Source: Sorghum bicolor (lineage: Eukaryota > Streptophyta > Magnoliopsida > Poales > Poaceae). Taken from it: a DNA stretch of 64,000 nt. This document shows, piece by piece, positions 47,167 through 57,774 of this stretch; within the stretch, counting starts at the first letter, position 1; each line of letters starts with the position of its first letter. The DNA lies in the NCBI RefSeq assembly GCF_000003195.3, contig NC_012878.2:9221886-9285885 (forward strand), written 5' to 3'. The notes below the pieces were generated by a model, which made no database searches, was not told where the DNA came from, and worked only from the letters and a program-made list of their open reading frames with translations. The translations under genes and the position numbers were made by a program.

Positions 47167-47406
47167 GGCCTTGTTAACAAGTTCAAAACCAAAAACTTTT
47201 TTAAGATTCCTCGTCATATCGAATCTTGCGGTAAATACATAGGCATTAAATATAGACAAAAATAAAAACTAATTGTACAATTTATCTATAAATTACGAAA
47301 TGAATCTTTTAAACATAGTTACTCTATAATTGGACAATGTTTATCAAATAAAAACGAAAGTGCTACAGTCCCGAAAACCAAAAAGATTTCGGAACTACAC
47401 AAGGCC
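47167..47406. mobile_element. Tourist-like MITE
   Basis: This 240-bp element starts GGCCTTGTTAACAAG and ends CACAAGGCC. A perfect TAA duplication lies at 47164-47166 and 47407-47409. It has the same interior as the 5472-5714 element. Confidence 0.85.
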
Positions 47407-47409
47407 TAA

Positions 47410-48154
47410 ATAAACTACCTAACCTGTTTTGCTTACTGGATACGAAGATGTGATATGATACATAGATAGAAATAAAACTGTACTGCAACGCCGATAACAT
47501 ATACTAATCTTGTTTCCAAATTTGAAAATGGATAAAAGTGAGATAACAATTAACAATTTGTCTAGATTGTTCGAGTTCATGGGTTGCTATCAAGCAGCTC
47601 AAACTACGGATAAGCATAAGTGTCCTGTTACTGGTCAGAAACTATTAACAAAGTGGCCGGTTTTGCTTGTGGCTCATATGCTCACACGATGTTGTTTCTC
47701 TCCGTACGTCTCAGTCTCACATGGGAACACCCGTTTTCTTAGGCCCGTGAATCACAAGGCAAATCATTGACATCCGTTTTTTTTTTTTGAACAAAATTGA
47801 CATCCGTTTTGACCATGCAATCCCTTCTTCAGGAAGGGTTCTGAAGAACCATCGTACAAGCGCCACATAACATAACCGAGCACCAACTGATTTCAGATTT
47901 TCATTTGGTGTGAGAACAAATTGACTTGAGATTTGATCGCTCCAAAAGCATAATTTCAGTAACAAAATCTTCCGAGAGAGAATAATTGTTTGCATACAAT
48001 GAATTATAGGCATTCAAATGAACAAAGAACACAAATTTAACCACATTTTATCTTATTTATCTATGGACAAGGAACGGATCAAGAACTGAAGAACATCGAT
48101 CTGCAATCCAGTAACCAAAGAAGCAAGAGGAGGAGGAGCTCACACTGACACTAG
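47410..48154. other. spacer downstream of the PRA1 gene
   Basis: AT-rich with no gene recognised. The part nearest 48154 is the likely 3' UTR of the minus-strand PRA1 gene; the plus-strand TTTATCTTATTTAT at about 48046-48060 (AATAA-like on the gene strand) could serve polyadenylation. Confidence 0.45.
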
Positions 48155-48745
48155 CTAGTAGCTGGACGGCGGCACTGGCGTGTACCATCTCCCGGCCTCG
48201 TCGTCGATGCTGTCGGCGGGGCGGTGCAGCAGAGCGTGGAGCAGGACGAGCAGGAGGCCGACGAGCAGCGAGGTGAGGATGAAGCCCGTGGCGCCCGTGA
48301 GCAGGAGCAGGACAAGCGTGACCGCGGAGAGGACCGCGATGACGACGCCGTCCCCGACGCCGCGCCCGCAGACCACGAGCGCCCCGTCCGCGTCGCGGTC
48401 GCGGAGGAAGTAGAGGACGAGCCAGGCGGCGAAGCAGGCGAGGAAGACGAGCATGGAGACCGGCCGCCAGAGGAGGGAGACGAAGACGACGAGCAGGACG
48501 ACGAGCGCGTAGTTGGCGGCGAAGTGCGCGAGGTTGGCGCGCGCGCGGCGGTACGCGGCCGAGAACCCGCGCGGGACGGAGAGCGCGCGCGGGTCCGCGA
48601 GCTCCCGCCAGGGGCGGCGCGTGGCCAGCGCGGACGCGCCGCGGGCCTTGGCGCGGGAGATGAAGTCGAGCGGGGAGGAGGAGGAGGAGGAGGCCCCCGG
48701 TGGCGGAGTGGAGGAGGTGGTCGGGATGGTTCCGTACTTGGACAT
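48155..48745 (-). CDS. PRA1 family protein (prenylated Rab acceptor)
   Basis: This is a small membrane protein of the PRA1/YIP3 family, which interacts with prenylated Rab GTPases and acts at the ER, Golgi or endosomes (family knowledge). The chosen start at 48745 gives 196 aa beginning MSKYGTIPTTSS, matching the usual plant PRA1.F-type N-terminus. The conserved pre-membrane region RRPWRELADPRALSVPRGF and SAAYRRARANLAHFAANY follows. Two hydrophobic hairpins come next: ALVVLLVVFVSLLWRPVSML plus VFLACFAAWLVLYFL, then VIAVLSAVTLVLLLLTGATG plus FILTSLLVGLLLVLLHALL. The polar tail ends WYTPVPPSSY. There is no intron, as is common in plant PRA1 genes. An in-frame ATG at 48868 would add 41 Ser/Thr/Pro-rich residues unlike the family; it is probably 5' UTR but cannot be excluded. 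The gene is GC-rich and looks intact. Confidence 0.93.
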   Translation of the reverse strand: MSKYGTIPTTSSTPPPGASSSSSSPLDFISRAKARGASALATRRPWRELADPRALSVPRGFSAAYRRARANLAHFAANYALVVLLVVFVSLLWRPVSMLVFLACFAAWLVLYFLRDRDADGALVVCGRGVGDGVVIAVLSAVTLVLLLLTGATGFILTSLLVGLLLVLLHALLHRPADSIDDEAGRWYTPVPPSSY

Positions 48746-49010
48746 GGCTGGCTGGGGACGGTCGTGGACGGTGGTCGGCGCCGGCGAAGTCGCGGAAGTG
48801 GTCGGGATGCTAGCTATGCGATGTGACGAAGTGGGGTGGGGTGAGGTTGACGTGGAGTAGCTGGACAAGGGAAGGTATCAAGCGTGTCGGCATAATTTGT
48901 GTGGATTTTGTTCTGAGCTACGCGGGCCGGCCCAAATTATGCCGTCTCTCACCTTGGCAACTCCAAAAAAAAAAAAGAAACAATCTTTGGCTGAGTCCAC
49001 TGAAACGCTC
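48746..49010 (-). promoter_or_regulatory. 5' leader and proximal promoter of the PRA1 gene
   Basis: The segment upstream of the chosen start ends at a MITE at 49011. No clear TATA box was found. The assignment is positional. Confidence 0.4.
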
Positions 49011-49260
49011 GGGCGTTGTTTAGTTTCTGGGTCAAAAGTTGTTTATTGGGTACGGTAGCAGTTTGTTTATATTTGATAATTATTATTCAATTATGAACTC
49101 ACTAGACTTAAAAGATTTATTTTATAAATTACATATAAACTATATAATTAATTATTATTATATATATATTTTTAATGCTCCATGTATATATCGCAAGATT
49201 TTATGTGACGAGGAATCTTGAATTTTTTTTTTTGGATTTTGAATATAACTAATCAAGGCC
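49011..49260. mobile_element. degenerate Tourist-like MITE upstream of PRA1
   Basis: The element starts GGGCGTTGTTTAGTTTC and ends CAAGGCC, with an interior in the reverse orientation of the 5472-5714 family (GATAATTATTATTCAATTAT, AATGCTCCATGTATAT). The target duplication is eroded. Confidence 0.65.
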
Positions 49261-49559
49261 TCAGTTGGGCCGGTCAATCTGCAACTCCAAAACTTCCATC
49301 GACGGACAGCCATGTCAGTTATAGGGGGAAAAGAAAAACAGCCATGTCGGCTACTAAAATAAATAAAAAAAGATAGCCATGTCTCGCCTTGACTAAAGCT
49401 GCAATTCTAACCTGCAACAGACCGCTTCTAACATTTCCATGGGCCTTTGATGCAAGAGCTAATGGTTAGCCAGCTACTTCCTTATTTGGATCAATTTAAA
49501 GGCTACTGACAAAGAACAGTCTCTCCAATTATAATCATAATAATTTAACTAATATATTA
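49261..49559. other. intergenic spacer
   Basis: About 300 bp with no supported feature between a MITE and the Gypsy element. It has a short repeated CAGCCATGTC phrase. Confidence 0.4.
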
Positions 49560-49564
49560 TCCGT

Positions 49565-50267
49565 TGTTGACACCGTTTTTGGGCACGTATCCAGGACGGC
49601 AGGATAAGATGGCAGTGTTTTGATTACAGGATGAGTTGCCGATGAGGATGGTTGCCGATAGGGGAGAAATTGAACGTGACTAAGTCTACAGGCGGTGATG
49701 TGTTTGTGCCGATGGCTATGATGAGGAAATCTGCCGATGACTATGGCAAGGGAGTCTGCCGATAATACGAAGGGAGAGTCCGGAAGCTGCCGATCGGTTT
49801 GTGGAGGAGTTTCAGTTTGTCACGGGGGATAGTTTTGTTATTTCCTTAATTATTTACATCGTTTTGTATACGGATTCCGTGTAATTTGGAATTCGAATTC
49901 TAATCGTGTCTGGTTGTAGCTCTTTGAGCAGGGTATAAATATAGACCCTAGGACCTTGTAATGATCTATCTATCAATCAATCAAACACACGTTTTTATTC
50001 ATATTCCAGCATCTACTTTTTCGACGACTTCGTCATACTTTTTCCCTTTTATTACGAGTTCTTAGGAATTCGTCGACTTAAGCTCGGCGTGTTCTCGAGT
50101 TCCGCGTGAGTACCTCTTAGCCGTGACATCCGGGCGCATCGCTGTTGTCAGGACTAAAGTGTTCGAGTTATCACCTTTGCCGATAGTAAGGTCAAATCGG
50201 CTGGCACGCCTTAACGTTTGAATCGGGTATTAGCCCTTTGTGTTTGCAGATCAGTTTTGCATCAACA
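49565..50267 (+). repeat. 5' LTR of the PMD-carrying Gypsy element
   Basis: This 703-bp repeat has a TATA box TATAAATA at 49934-49941 in a GGGTATAAATATAG context. GCCGAT or ATCGGC occurs eight times within it. Confidence 0.95.
49934..49941 (+). promoter_or_regulatory. TATA box in the 5' LTR
   Basis: TATAAATA lies 334 bp before the LTR end, as expected for the U3/R boundary. The same box is at 58797-58804 in the 3' LTR. Confidence 0.75.
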
Positions 50268-50274
50268 CATCTTT

Positions 50275-50292
50275 TGGCACGCCCAGTGGGAC
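50275..50292 (+). other. primer-binding region of the PMD-carrying Gypsy element
   Basis: TGGCACGCCCAGTGGGAC begins eight bases inside the LTR. The TGG start and position fit a tRNA primer site, but the tRNA was not identified. Confidence 0.65.
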
Positions 50293-50313
50293 AGATCCAA
50301 GATCAAGATCAAC

Positions 50314-53300
50314 ATGTCGACTTCTGAGTTTGATCAAGAGAACGTCATCCCCGTGACGGAAGCCAATCTCAAGGATGAGCAGAAGCAAGCTATTGCTAAA
50401 GCCATGGAGGATTACAAGCAGCAATGCCTGAGGTCCTTCAGCATGAACAGGAGCGGTGAGGTGATTCAGAAGGATGCACTGCCGGCCCCTCGGCAAGTTA
50501 CTTTTGAGTCCAATCCTGGCAAACTTCAAGAGATGGTTGACAGCGCTATCAACCGTGCTTTGATCAACTAAGCTGGTGTACTGTCTAATACGGTTTTCAA
50601 TGCCGTGGCAAGAACTTTCAAGGAGGGACAATTGCCACCGGATTATGTGGGCCCCACTTATCACCAGCCAAAGTCACCAGTGGTCACAGCTCCATCGGCT
50701 GCTACGGCCGCTGCGGGTATGGAGATTCCTGTTCCACCAAGTACGTTGGGAGTCACCAATGGACAATCTATGCCGATGACAACTAATCCACAGACTTCAG
50801 ATGGGCAGATTAAACTTGCCACAGATCTGTTAGCATCGGCAATGACAGGGTTAACTCCTCCTCCCAACTGGTGGGGTTATGGCATGCCTCCAGAGTTAAC
50901 ACCGGGTACATCGCAGACGACTGACATGAGAGGCAAGACCCCTATGGCATCGGCACCTCCCAATATGCCGATGAACCAGAGTCCCCAGTATACTACTACA
51001 ACTACTACTGCAAGACCTTACACTGGGAATTCTCAAGCTCCAACGTTCCAGATGCCTAACGCATCGGCAGACTCGATGCTGATGCAACAGAGGTCTATGG
51101 CTCAATCAGGGTATGTCAATTCAACGATGATGCCCAATTACCAGTCATCGGCAGGGCCTATGCCGATGAACGCTAATAATGGATGGCTTGGGCAGCAAGC
51201 CTTTCTGCAAACGCCCCAACAGAGTCACCAGGCTACAGGGTTCCAGCAAGGACAGGTCTATCCCGGGTTCCAGAATCAGGGGATCTCTAACCAGCCAATG
51301 AATTTCGGCCAACAGGTCGGCAGACAGCAGATTGGCGGGCAACAGCTTGGTGGCCCACAGGTGGGAGGCCAGATAATCAACCCAATGTTCCGTGCAGATC
51401 GTGTACCGAACAGACACGTGGAGGCTTACCAGCAGGTGCCGGATCCACAACCACCCCATCGGCAAGATGCCGATGCGTACTGGGCCGATAAGATCGCTGA
51501 AGTAATGAGGGATCAATTTGGGATAAAACCCAAAGTCAACACTTACTCTTATCGGACACCGTATCCTCCCGCATATGATTTGATCCCGCTTCCGCATCGG
51601 TACAAGGTGCCAGATTTTACTAAGTTTTCTGGGCAAGACGACACGTCAACCATGGAGCATGTCAACAGGTTCATCATTCAATGCGGAGAAGCTGGTAACA
51701 GGGATGAATTGAGGGTTCGTCTATTTTCATCATCGTAGTCTGGATCGGCCTTTACCTGGTTCATATCATTACCTCCTAACTCAGTGATTACTTGGGCCGA
51801 TCTGGAGAAACAATTCCACAAATACTTCTTTTCCGGGGTTCACGAGAAGAAGATCACCGATCTAGTCAAATTGAGACAACGCAATGATGAATCGGTTGAA
51901 GGTTTTGTGCAGAGGATACGGGAAGTCAAAAATAAATGTTATAGCCTGGTTTTAGATGATCGGCAGCTAGCCGATTTGGCTTTCCAGGGTTTATTGCCAC
52001 ACATCAGGGACAAGTATGCTTCTCAGGAATTTGAAAGCTTAAGTCATTTGGTGCAGAGGATTTCTGATCAAGACATCAAGCCCTTCGAGCCCAAAAGAGC
52101 ATGGAACAAGAAGGTATCATTTGTTGATGAAGCAACAAGCTCAGATTCTGATGAGGAGCCAGTCATCGGCTTGGCAGAGTGGGTAAAGAACAAGAAGCCG
52201 ATGTCTTGTCCTTTTGGACAGAAGGAACCAGAAAAATTTACTTTTGACACTGCTAAGGCCGATAGGATATTTGATTTTCTACTTCAGGAAGGACAGATCA
52301 AACTGTCTCCTAATCACGTGATCCCATCGGCTGAAGAATTGAAGAGGATGAAATATTGCAAGTGGCATAATGCAACTTCTCATGACACCAATGAGTGCAA
52401 AGTTTTCAGACAGCAGCTGCAATCGGCCATAGAGTCTGGGAGAATCAAGTTTGACAGTTCCAAGATCCAGAAGCCGATGAAGATAGACCAACATCCTTTC
52501 CCGACAAACATGTTGGATGCAAAGGGGAAGGCCAAGGTCTTAACATCGGAAGCAGCTGAGAAAACTGCATCGGTAGATCCTCAGCATCAGATTACTACTG
52601 CCGATGCAAAAGGTAAAGGCTTGGTCCAGGAAGGAACCAATTCAGGTAGGCCTCCTCGGTCTGGCATCGTTATAACTCATAGAAGGCCTCGAGAGAACTG
52701 GCAGCAACGGGAAGATCGGTATCGGCGCCAGCAAGAAGATTATCGTCGGGAGGAAGAGAGGTGCCGGCAGGAGTGGAATCGGCATAGAGATCATTGGAAC
52801 TATCCGTTTTTCATCCATTGTTGGGAGGAGAATATTAAGCTTCCCACTATCAGAGACTGCCCCGAGTGCAATGGTTATGATCGGTACGACAGGACTGATC
52901 GGCGTTATCATGATGACAATCAGCGATTTAATGGGCGGATCAGAGGAAGAGCATCAGTTCATGATTGGCTGGGGGGCAGGCTCAGCGTGCACGATAGGCT
53001 TGGTGATCGTGTCCAATATTTTCCCAGAAACCAGGAAGAGCTCGAGGAGATGGCTAATGCACGAGTTCCCGATGAGTTCATATTTTGCAGGGATGCTAAC
53101 ACGCATCGGATGGAGTCAAGGGAGAACCGACGCCCAGCAGCAAGGCAGAAGCCACTCCCTCCGTGGTGTCCTGAAGGGTTAACCAAGACACAGAAAAGGA
53201 GATTGCAACGCGAAAGGCAGGAGGAGCTAAGCAAGGGCGAGAACGCTGGTCAGTCTGGAGGTCAGCAGCAATCAGATCTTAAGAGGGAAGGTCCATCGGC

Positions 53301-53973
53301 AGGAGTTAACATGGTCTTTATGTTGCCGATGGAGTTTCTTGCACCATCCAGTGATGATGAATTGGAATTTTCCGATCAGATAGCTCAGCTGGCTCTGGAT
53401 CCGATGACAGCTATCTTTGAGAAACCTGCCGATGACGAAAGGCAGCATCTCAAGGCTCTGTTCGTCAAAGGAAGGGTTGATGGGCAGCCGATGACCAAGA
53501 TCTTAGTTGATGGTGGGGCTGCTATCAATATTATGCCATATGCAGTATATCGGAAGCTTGGGAAAGGGGATCAGGACTTGACCAAGACCGATATGATGCT
53601 TAAAGACTTTGAAGGGAACGTGTCTCCAGTCAAGGGGGCAATATGTGTAGAGTTGACCATCGGCAGCAAAACCTTGCCGACAACTTTATTCGTGATCAGT
53701 GGAAAGGGTGCTTACAACTTATTGTTGGGAAGAGATTGGATTCATGCCAATTGTTGCATCCCATCTACAATGCACCAATGCTTGGTTCAGTGGGTAGGTG
53801 ACAAAATTGAGATTGTCTCGGGAGATTCTTCTTATGTCATTGCAGCGGCAGAGGCGGATACCTATGAGAGGACCAGGTGCATTTCAGGAGAAGTTTGGGA
53901 GAAAGATTTTCTCAAAGTTGCCGATTACGAGATTCCACCGATCCAAGCAGTCGGTTCTGACGAAGGTTTTTAA
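50314..53973 (+). pseudogene. gag-protease polyprotein of the PMD-carrying Gypsy element
   Basis: One frame of 1220 codons is interrupted by TAA at 50569-50571 and TAG at 51736-51738. It starts MSTSEFDQENVIPVTEAN. A Met/Gln/Pro-rich linker follows, then the retrotransposon gag core (VPDFTKFSGQDDTSTMEHV, AFTWFISLPPNSVITWADLE, KITDLVKLRQRNDESVEGFV). A degenerate zinc knuckle CKWHNATSHDTNEC lies near 52360, followed by an Arg/Glu/Gln-rich region. The aspartic protease has KILVDGGAAINIMPY and LLLGRDWIHANC. The active site is D-G-G rather than D-T/S-G, as in the other Gypsy element here. The frame ends at 53971-53973, just before the pol remnant. Confidence 0.9.
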
Positions 53974-54353
53974 TGGATAGGTTCGCCGATGATGGAAAGT
54001 TAGGCCAGGGATTCACATCGACCGATGAGTTAGATGATTTAGCAGGACATCGGTTAAAGGCTTTGATGAGTATAGAAGAAAATAAGAAGAGAGTTGCTAG
54101 ATGGTATGACAAGAAAGTAAAGGCTAAGGAGTTTGCCGATGGGGACTTGGTATGGAAATTAATTTTACCAATCGGGACTAAAAGTTCGAAGTTTGGAAAG
54201 TGGTCTTCTAATTGGGAAGGTCCTTATCGGATAAGTCGATCGGCTCCTGGAAATGCCTATATTCTAGAAACTCTCGAAGGAGTTGAATTTCCCAGAGCAT
54301 TAAACGGCAAATATTTAAAAAAGTACTACCCTAGCATATGGGTCGATGCATAG
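53973..54353 (+). pseudogene. deletion-joined pol remnant: integrase C-terminal domain
   Basis: The 126-codon frame joins a short RT-linker start (MDRFADDGKLGQGFTSTDE) directly to the integrase tail. The tail has LKALMSIEENKKRVARWYDKKV, KEFADGDLVWKLILPIG, SSNWEGPYRI and NAYILETLEG, the Gypsy integrase C-terminal SH3-like region. RT, RNase H and the integrase zinc finger and core are missing. The junction at about 54025-54035 is seamless and in frame. Confidence 0.85.
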
Positions 54354-54363
54354 AAGTTTAGGT

Positions 54364-54448
54364 GCCGATAACACTCCTATCGGCTGGATTCAAATGTTTG
54401 GGGGCAGGACTTAATGTTTCAAAAGATGCCGATAACAGTCCTATCGGC
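54364..54448. terminator. twin GCCGATA...TATCGGC hairpins between convergent genes
   Basis: Two 21-bp inverted repeats, 54364-54384 and 54428-54448, each consist of GCCGATA, a seven-base loop and TATCGGC. They lie exactly in the gap between the plus-strand pol remnant and the minus-strand PMD gene. A role in transcript ending or RNA structure is inference. Confidence 0.4.
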
Positions 54449-54502
54449 TAGACTAAAAACTAAAAAAAGCAGGAAGACACAGATATGTGGCCGATGAAAA
54501 CT

Positions 54503-57500
54503 TTATGTGTTAAGCAGCGCCTGGATCGCCGATATGGCGCGCAGCCGGATTTGGTTGGCTCCTTCTATCTCCTTAATATCATCATCGGCAGAGCCTTCTA
54601 TCGGCTTCAGCTTCTTCTTCAATTGAAGTGTCTTGCGACTGTGGACGTTTCGCTCGTGCTCAAGGAGCTTGATGGTCTCTGGCAGTTGGCTTTCTTCCTG
54701 TTGGGCTTGGGATAAGGCGTCCTCCACTTCCTTGAGTTCTGCCAACAGGGATTCCCTTCTTGCCGATAGATCGGATATTTTCTGCTTCAGCGCATCTCCT
54801 GAAGATCTCAAGATGCCGATGTTCTTGTGCTTCTCATCGGTCAGGAGCTTCTCCTTCCTCATTTCTTCAGAGAGCTGAGTCTGAGCAGCTCTATCGGCAA
54901 GACGCCGAGAATCCCTTTGGTACTGCAGCTGACGACTTTCCAAATGTGCGGCTTGGAAGAGGATTTCTTCGACATCGGCTGAGATTTGGCCTCTGAGAGT
55001 TCTGAATAGAATTTTGGCTGGGTCGGAGTCATCGATCAATTGCGCCGTGTCCTGGTGGAGGAGGGCTGACAATTCTTCCAGCCTGGCCCTGACCTCTGCC
55101 GATGTAATGCCAACTGTCTGAGAGGAGCTTGCTTCTTCACCTTCTTCTTCAGAGAGATCGATGGCGAAGGAGAACAGGCTGTTGGGAGAATCTTGTTCCT
55201 GGGAGGGAGAGTAAAGTCAGTTCATACTCGGGGAATCGGCAAGTAATGTTGATAAAGATTGGGTGACTTACTTGTTTTAAGGCTATTTCCTGTCTTTGTC
55301 TGGAAGATGCTGATGGAGCCGTAGGTTGATCAGCCGGAGTTGCCGATGGAACGACATCGACTGAAAGAAGACAGGAAGAGTTATGAGGCTGAATGAGAAT
55401 AAGTTCATCGGCGGTGGTATTATTAAAATATGTTACCCGGGGGAGGAACGATGATTGTTTGAGTCGGGGGAACTGCCGATGATGTAATTGGACCCGCCGG
55501 GCCAGTTGTTTGTCCACCCACGTCAGCTGATGTACCTTCTGCTTGGGGTTCTTCCTGCTAGGGTTCGTCTGCTTCTAGTGCTTCCTGCGGATGAAGGGGA
55601 GATGGTGCTTGCTGGATCTCCACATCTGGAGGGGAGGGAGAAGATTCCACCGGAATAGGAGATGCCGGAGGAGGAGGAGGAGTTGCCACTTTCTGGCGCT
55701 TTGTTCCAGCCCTGGTACTCTTGGCGCCCTTCCTCTTTGGCTGGCTGGACTGGGGGGCATCGGCACCTTGGCGTATGGCTTTTGCCGATGCGCTGGTTTG
55801 CTGCAGTAACAAGAAAAAGTTTATGAGTATAAATGTAGCCGACATAAAGGTAATTGGTATAAATGAAAAAGGGTTGACAAATTGCCTTGAAAGCTTGTGC
55901 CAGAGTGGAAGCGGCTACCGTTGATGATGTTTGAGTTCTCTTAGTGGTGACTTTCTTAAGGCGCACACCCCGGTGCACGATGGTAGCCAGAGTGGGAGCA
56001 TTGTGGCCGATTGAGGAAATTGGGCCTGCTGGAAACAGGTCAATCGGCTTACCACTTCTGCTAACCGATGGAGGGATGTTGTCAACCTGCAAAAGGGATA
56101 CAAAGGTGAGTTACCGATGGAAATAGAATTAAAAAAAAGAGATTGAAACATCGGTTTGAAATACTTACAGCGTCGTCGGGGACTTTGTACTCGGGATCAA
56201 TCATGCCGCGATATGAAAGGGCTGATTTGCAGAATAGATGCTCCTTCCATTCTGCCCACCATAGTTTGTATGCCTGAGTAATGAAGGCGGCTGGAACCCA
56301 CTCTGACAAATCTGCATCTGTATCGGCATTTGGTGGTAGTTGGGCTACTCGGATCCACTCCAGAAAGTTGGTGATGGGCTCCCTGGGTTTTATCACATCG
56401 GCATAACAGAGTGCAATCGGCAACTGGCCGAAAGCCAATTGGCGAGCTAATGCCGATGGATTGTAAAATTCATAAGTTTGGGGAGAGGTTTTTGTGCTAC
56501 CAAAGAAATTCACTGGTATGGATCTAGGAGTCACAATTGCCATCATCACCTCATTATCCCTGTCAAGAGCTTCATCAAATGGATTGAAAACCAAGGGGAG
56601 AATACTGTCTGGATCGTCATAGGCCAACTGTGGTCGTTCATCTCTGGCCAAGCCCTCATACAGAGTCTGGAAGAATCGGCCGATCTGATCTGGATTACCC
56701 CCTGAACCAGGCAAGACTATGACGGCTTCGCCGAAGTTTAGAGGAGCGCGTGTTGCCGATTCTTCCTCACCCAGCACATGATTTTCAGTTATATCTCTTG
56801 GGAAACACTGTGTGAATAAGTTAAAGTTGAGGCGCTTGTGCAGATGCAGATTGAGCCACATGTTGATAAACTACCAGGGGCCGCCTAAATTGCCAGTAGA
56901 CTGGCCGAGCAGGAGTTTCTTGGCCACCTGATGGAGAAGGTGGTAAGCAGCGCCAAGCAAGTATCGGCCAAGAGGGAATCGGCCACCGTTAGCTAGTCTC
57001 TCTGCTGCCGATAGATAGACGGAAGTCGGTCCTGCCGACCGACCACAGAACACAAACTTGTCCAGCCACATGTTCAGAAAGGTAGTTTGTTCTTTTATGC
57101 TGACAGGCCCCGTCCCACGATACTTCTGAATGTACCCTGACCAGCCGCCGATAGCGCGAGTCTCCACTTTGGCACTAGGAGCGGTATTAAAAAAGTGGGT
57201 GCTATCGGCAGAAGATACATCTAGACCGGTGAGCATGGCTACATCGGCAAGAGTAGGAGAAGCAGGGCCATGGCCAAAGACAAAAGCATTGAGGGTGTCT
57301 GACCAAAAGTAAGATGCAGCTATCAACAGTGACTCATTCCTGTGCATATCGGCAGTGGACAACCTAATGCATTGATCTAGCTTTCTCTCACCCCACTGGA
57401 CTTCATTGGAGTTGCTGACTCTCAAGAACCAGTCTTTCCACCCTACAGTAGGGCTGGGCCAAGAGCGGAAGGTGTCTTTCCATAGATCTAAAGAAAAATT

Positions 57501-57774
57501 TTCGGCTCTGAAAGGGATCCTATTGGTTTCTGCGTTAATAAGATCGGTTGGATCTAGATCCCCTAGAGGGCCGAGGCATTGGAGGTGTGGTTGATCGGTG
57601 GGGATGACGATTTTGTTAGACAATTCCTGGTGGTTTTTGAAATAAAGAAAAAGAACACGAAGAAAAGAAAAGAAAATGTTCAGTAAAATGGATTGCGGAT
57701 GAACAGGGATGCGAGGAAAAGTACAGGGGATGGAATGAAGAACTGACCTCAGGGACGATGAAGCTAATAGCCAT
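54503..57774 (-). pseudogene. antisense plant mobile domain (PMD) gene with coiled-coil C-terminus
   Basis: A six-exon gene lies on the strand opposite gag-pol. Exons are 57774-57748, 57626-56169, 56086-55886, 55800-55437, 55360-55272 and 55198-54503, about 940 codons. All phases agree. Introns are GT-AG except intron 3, whose donor reads AAG/GC (GC-AG). Exon 1 codes only MAISFIVPE. Exon 2 carries the plant mobile domain (aminotransferase-like, as in MAIN/MAIL1; family knowledge), with ASYFWSDTLNAFVFGHGPAS, TLADVAMLTGLDV and KLWWAEWKEHLFCKSALSY. Exons 3-5 are Ser/Pro/Lys-rich and look disordered. Exon 6 is a long Leu/Glu/Lys/Arg/Gln coiled coil (ISDLSARRESLLAELKEVED) ending at 54503. Two in-frame TAG stops break this copy, at 56871-56873 (after LGGPW) and 55558-55560 (after EADEP). 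Function in the element is unknown; a role in chromatin or silencing is speculation. Confidence 0.88.

Noticed and set aside
48224..48826. 200-codon plus-strand frame overlapping the PRA1 gene
   Set aside because: It is the antisense shadow of the GC-rich PRA1 coding region; its Glu/Asp/Arg-rich product has no domain.
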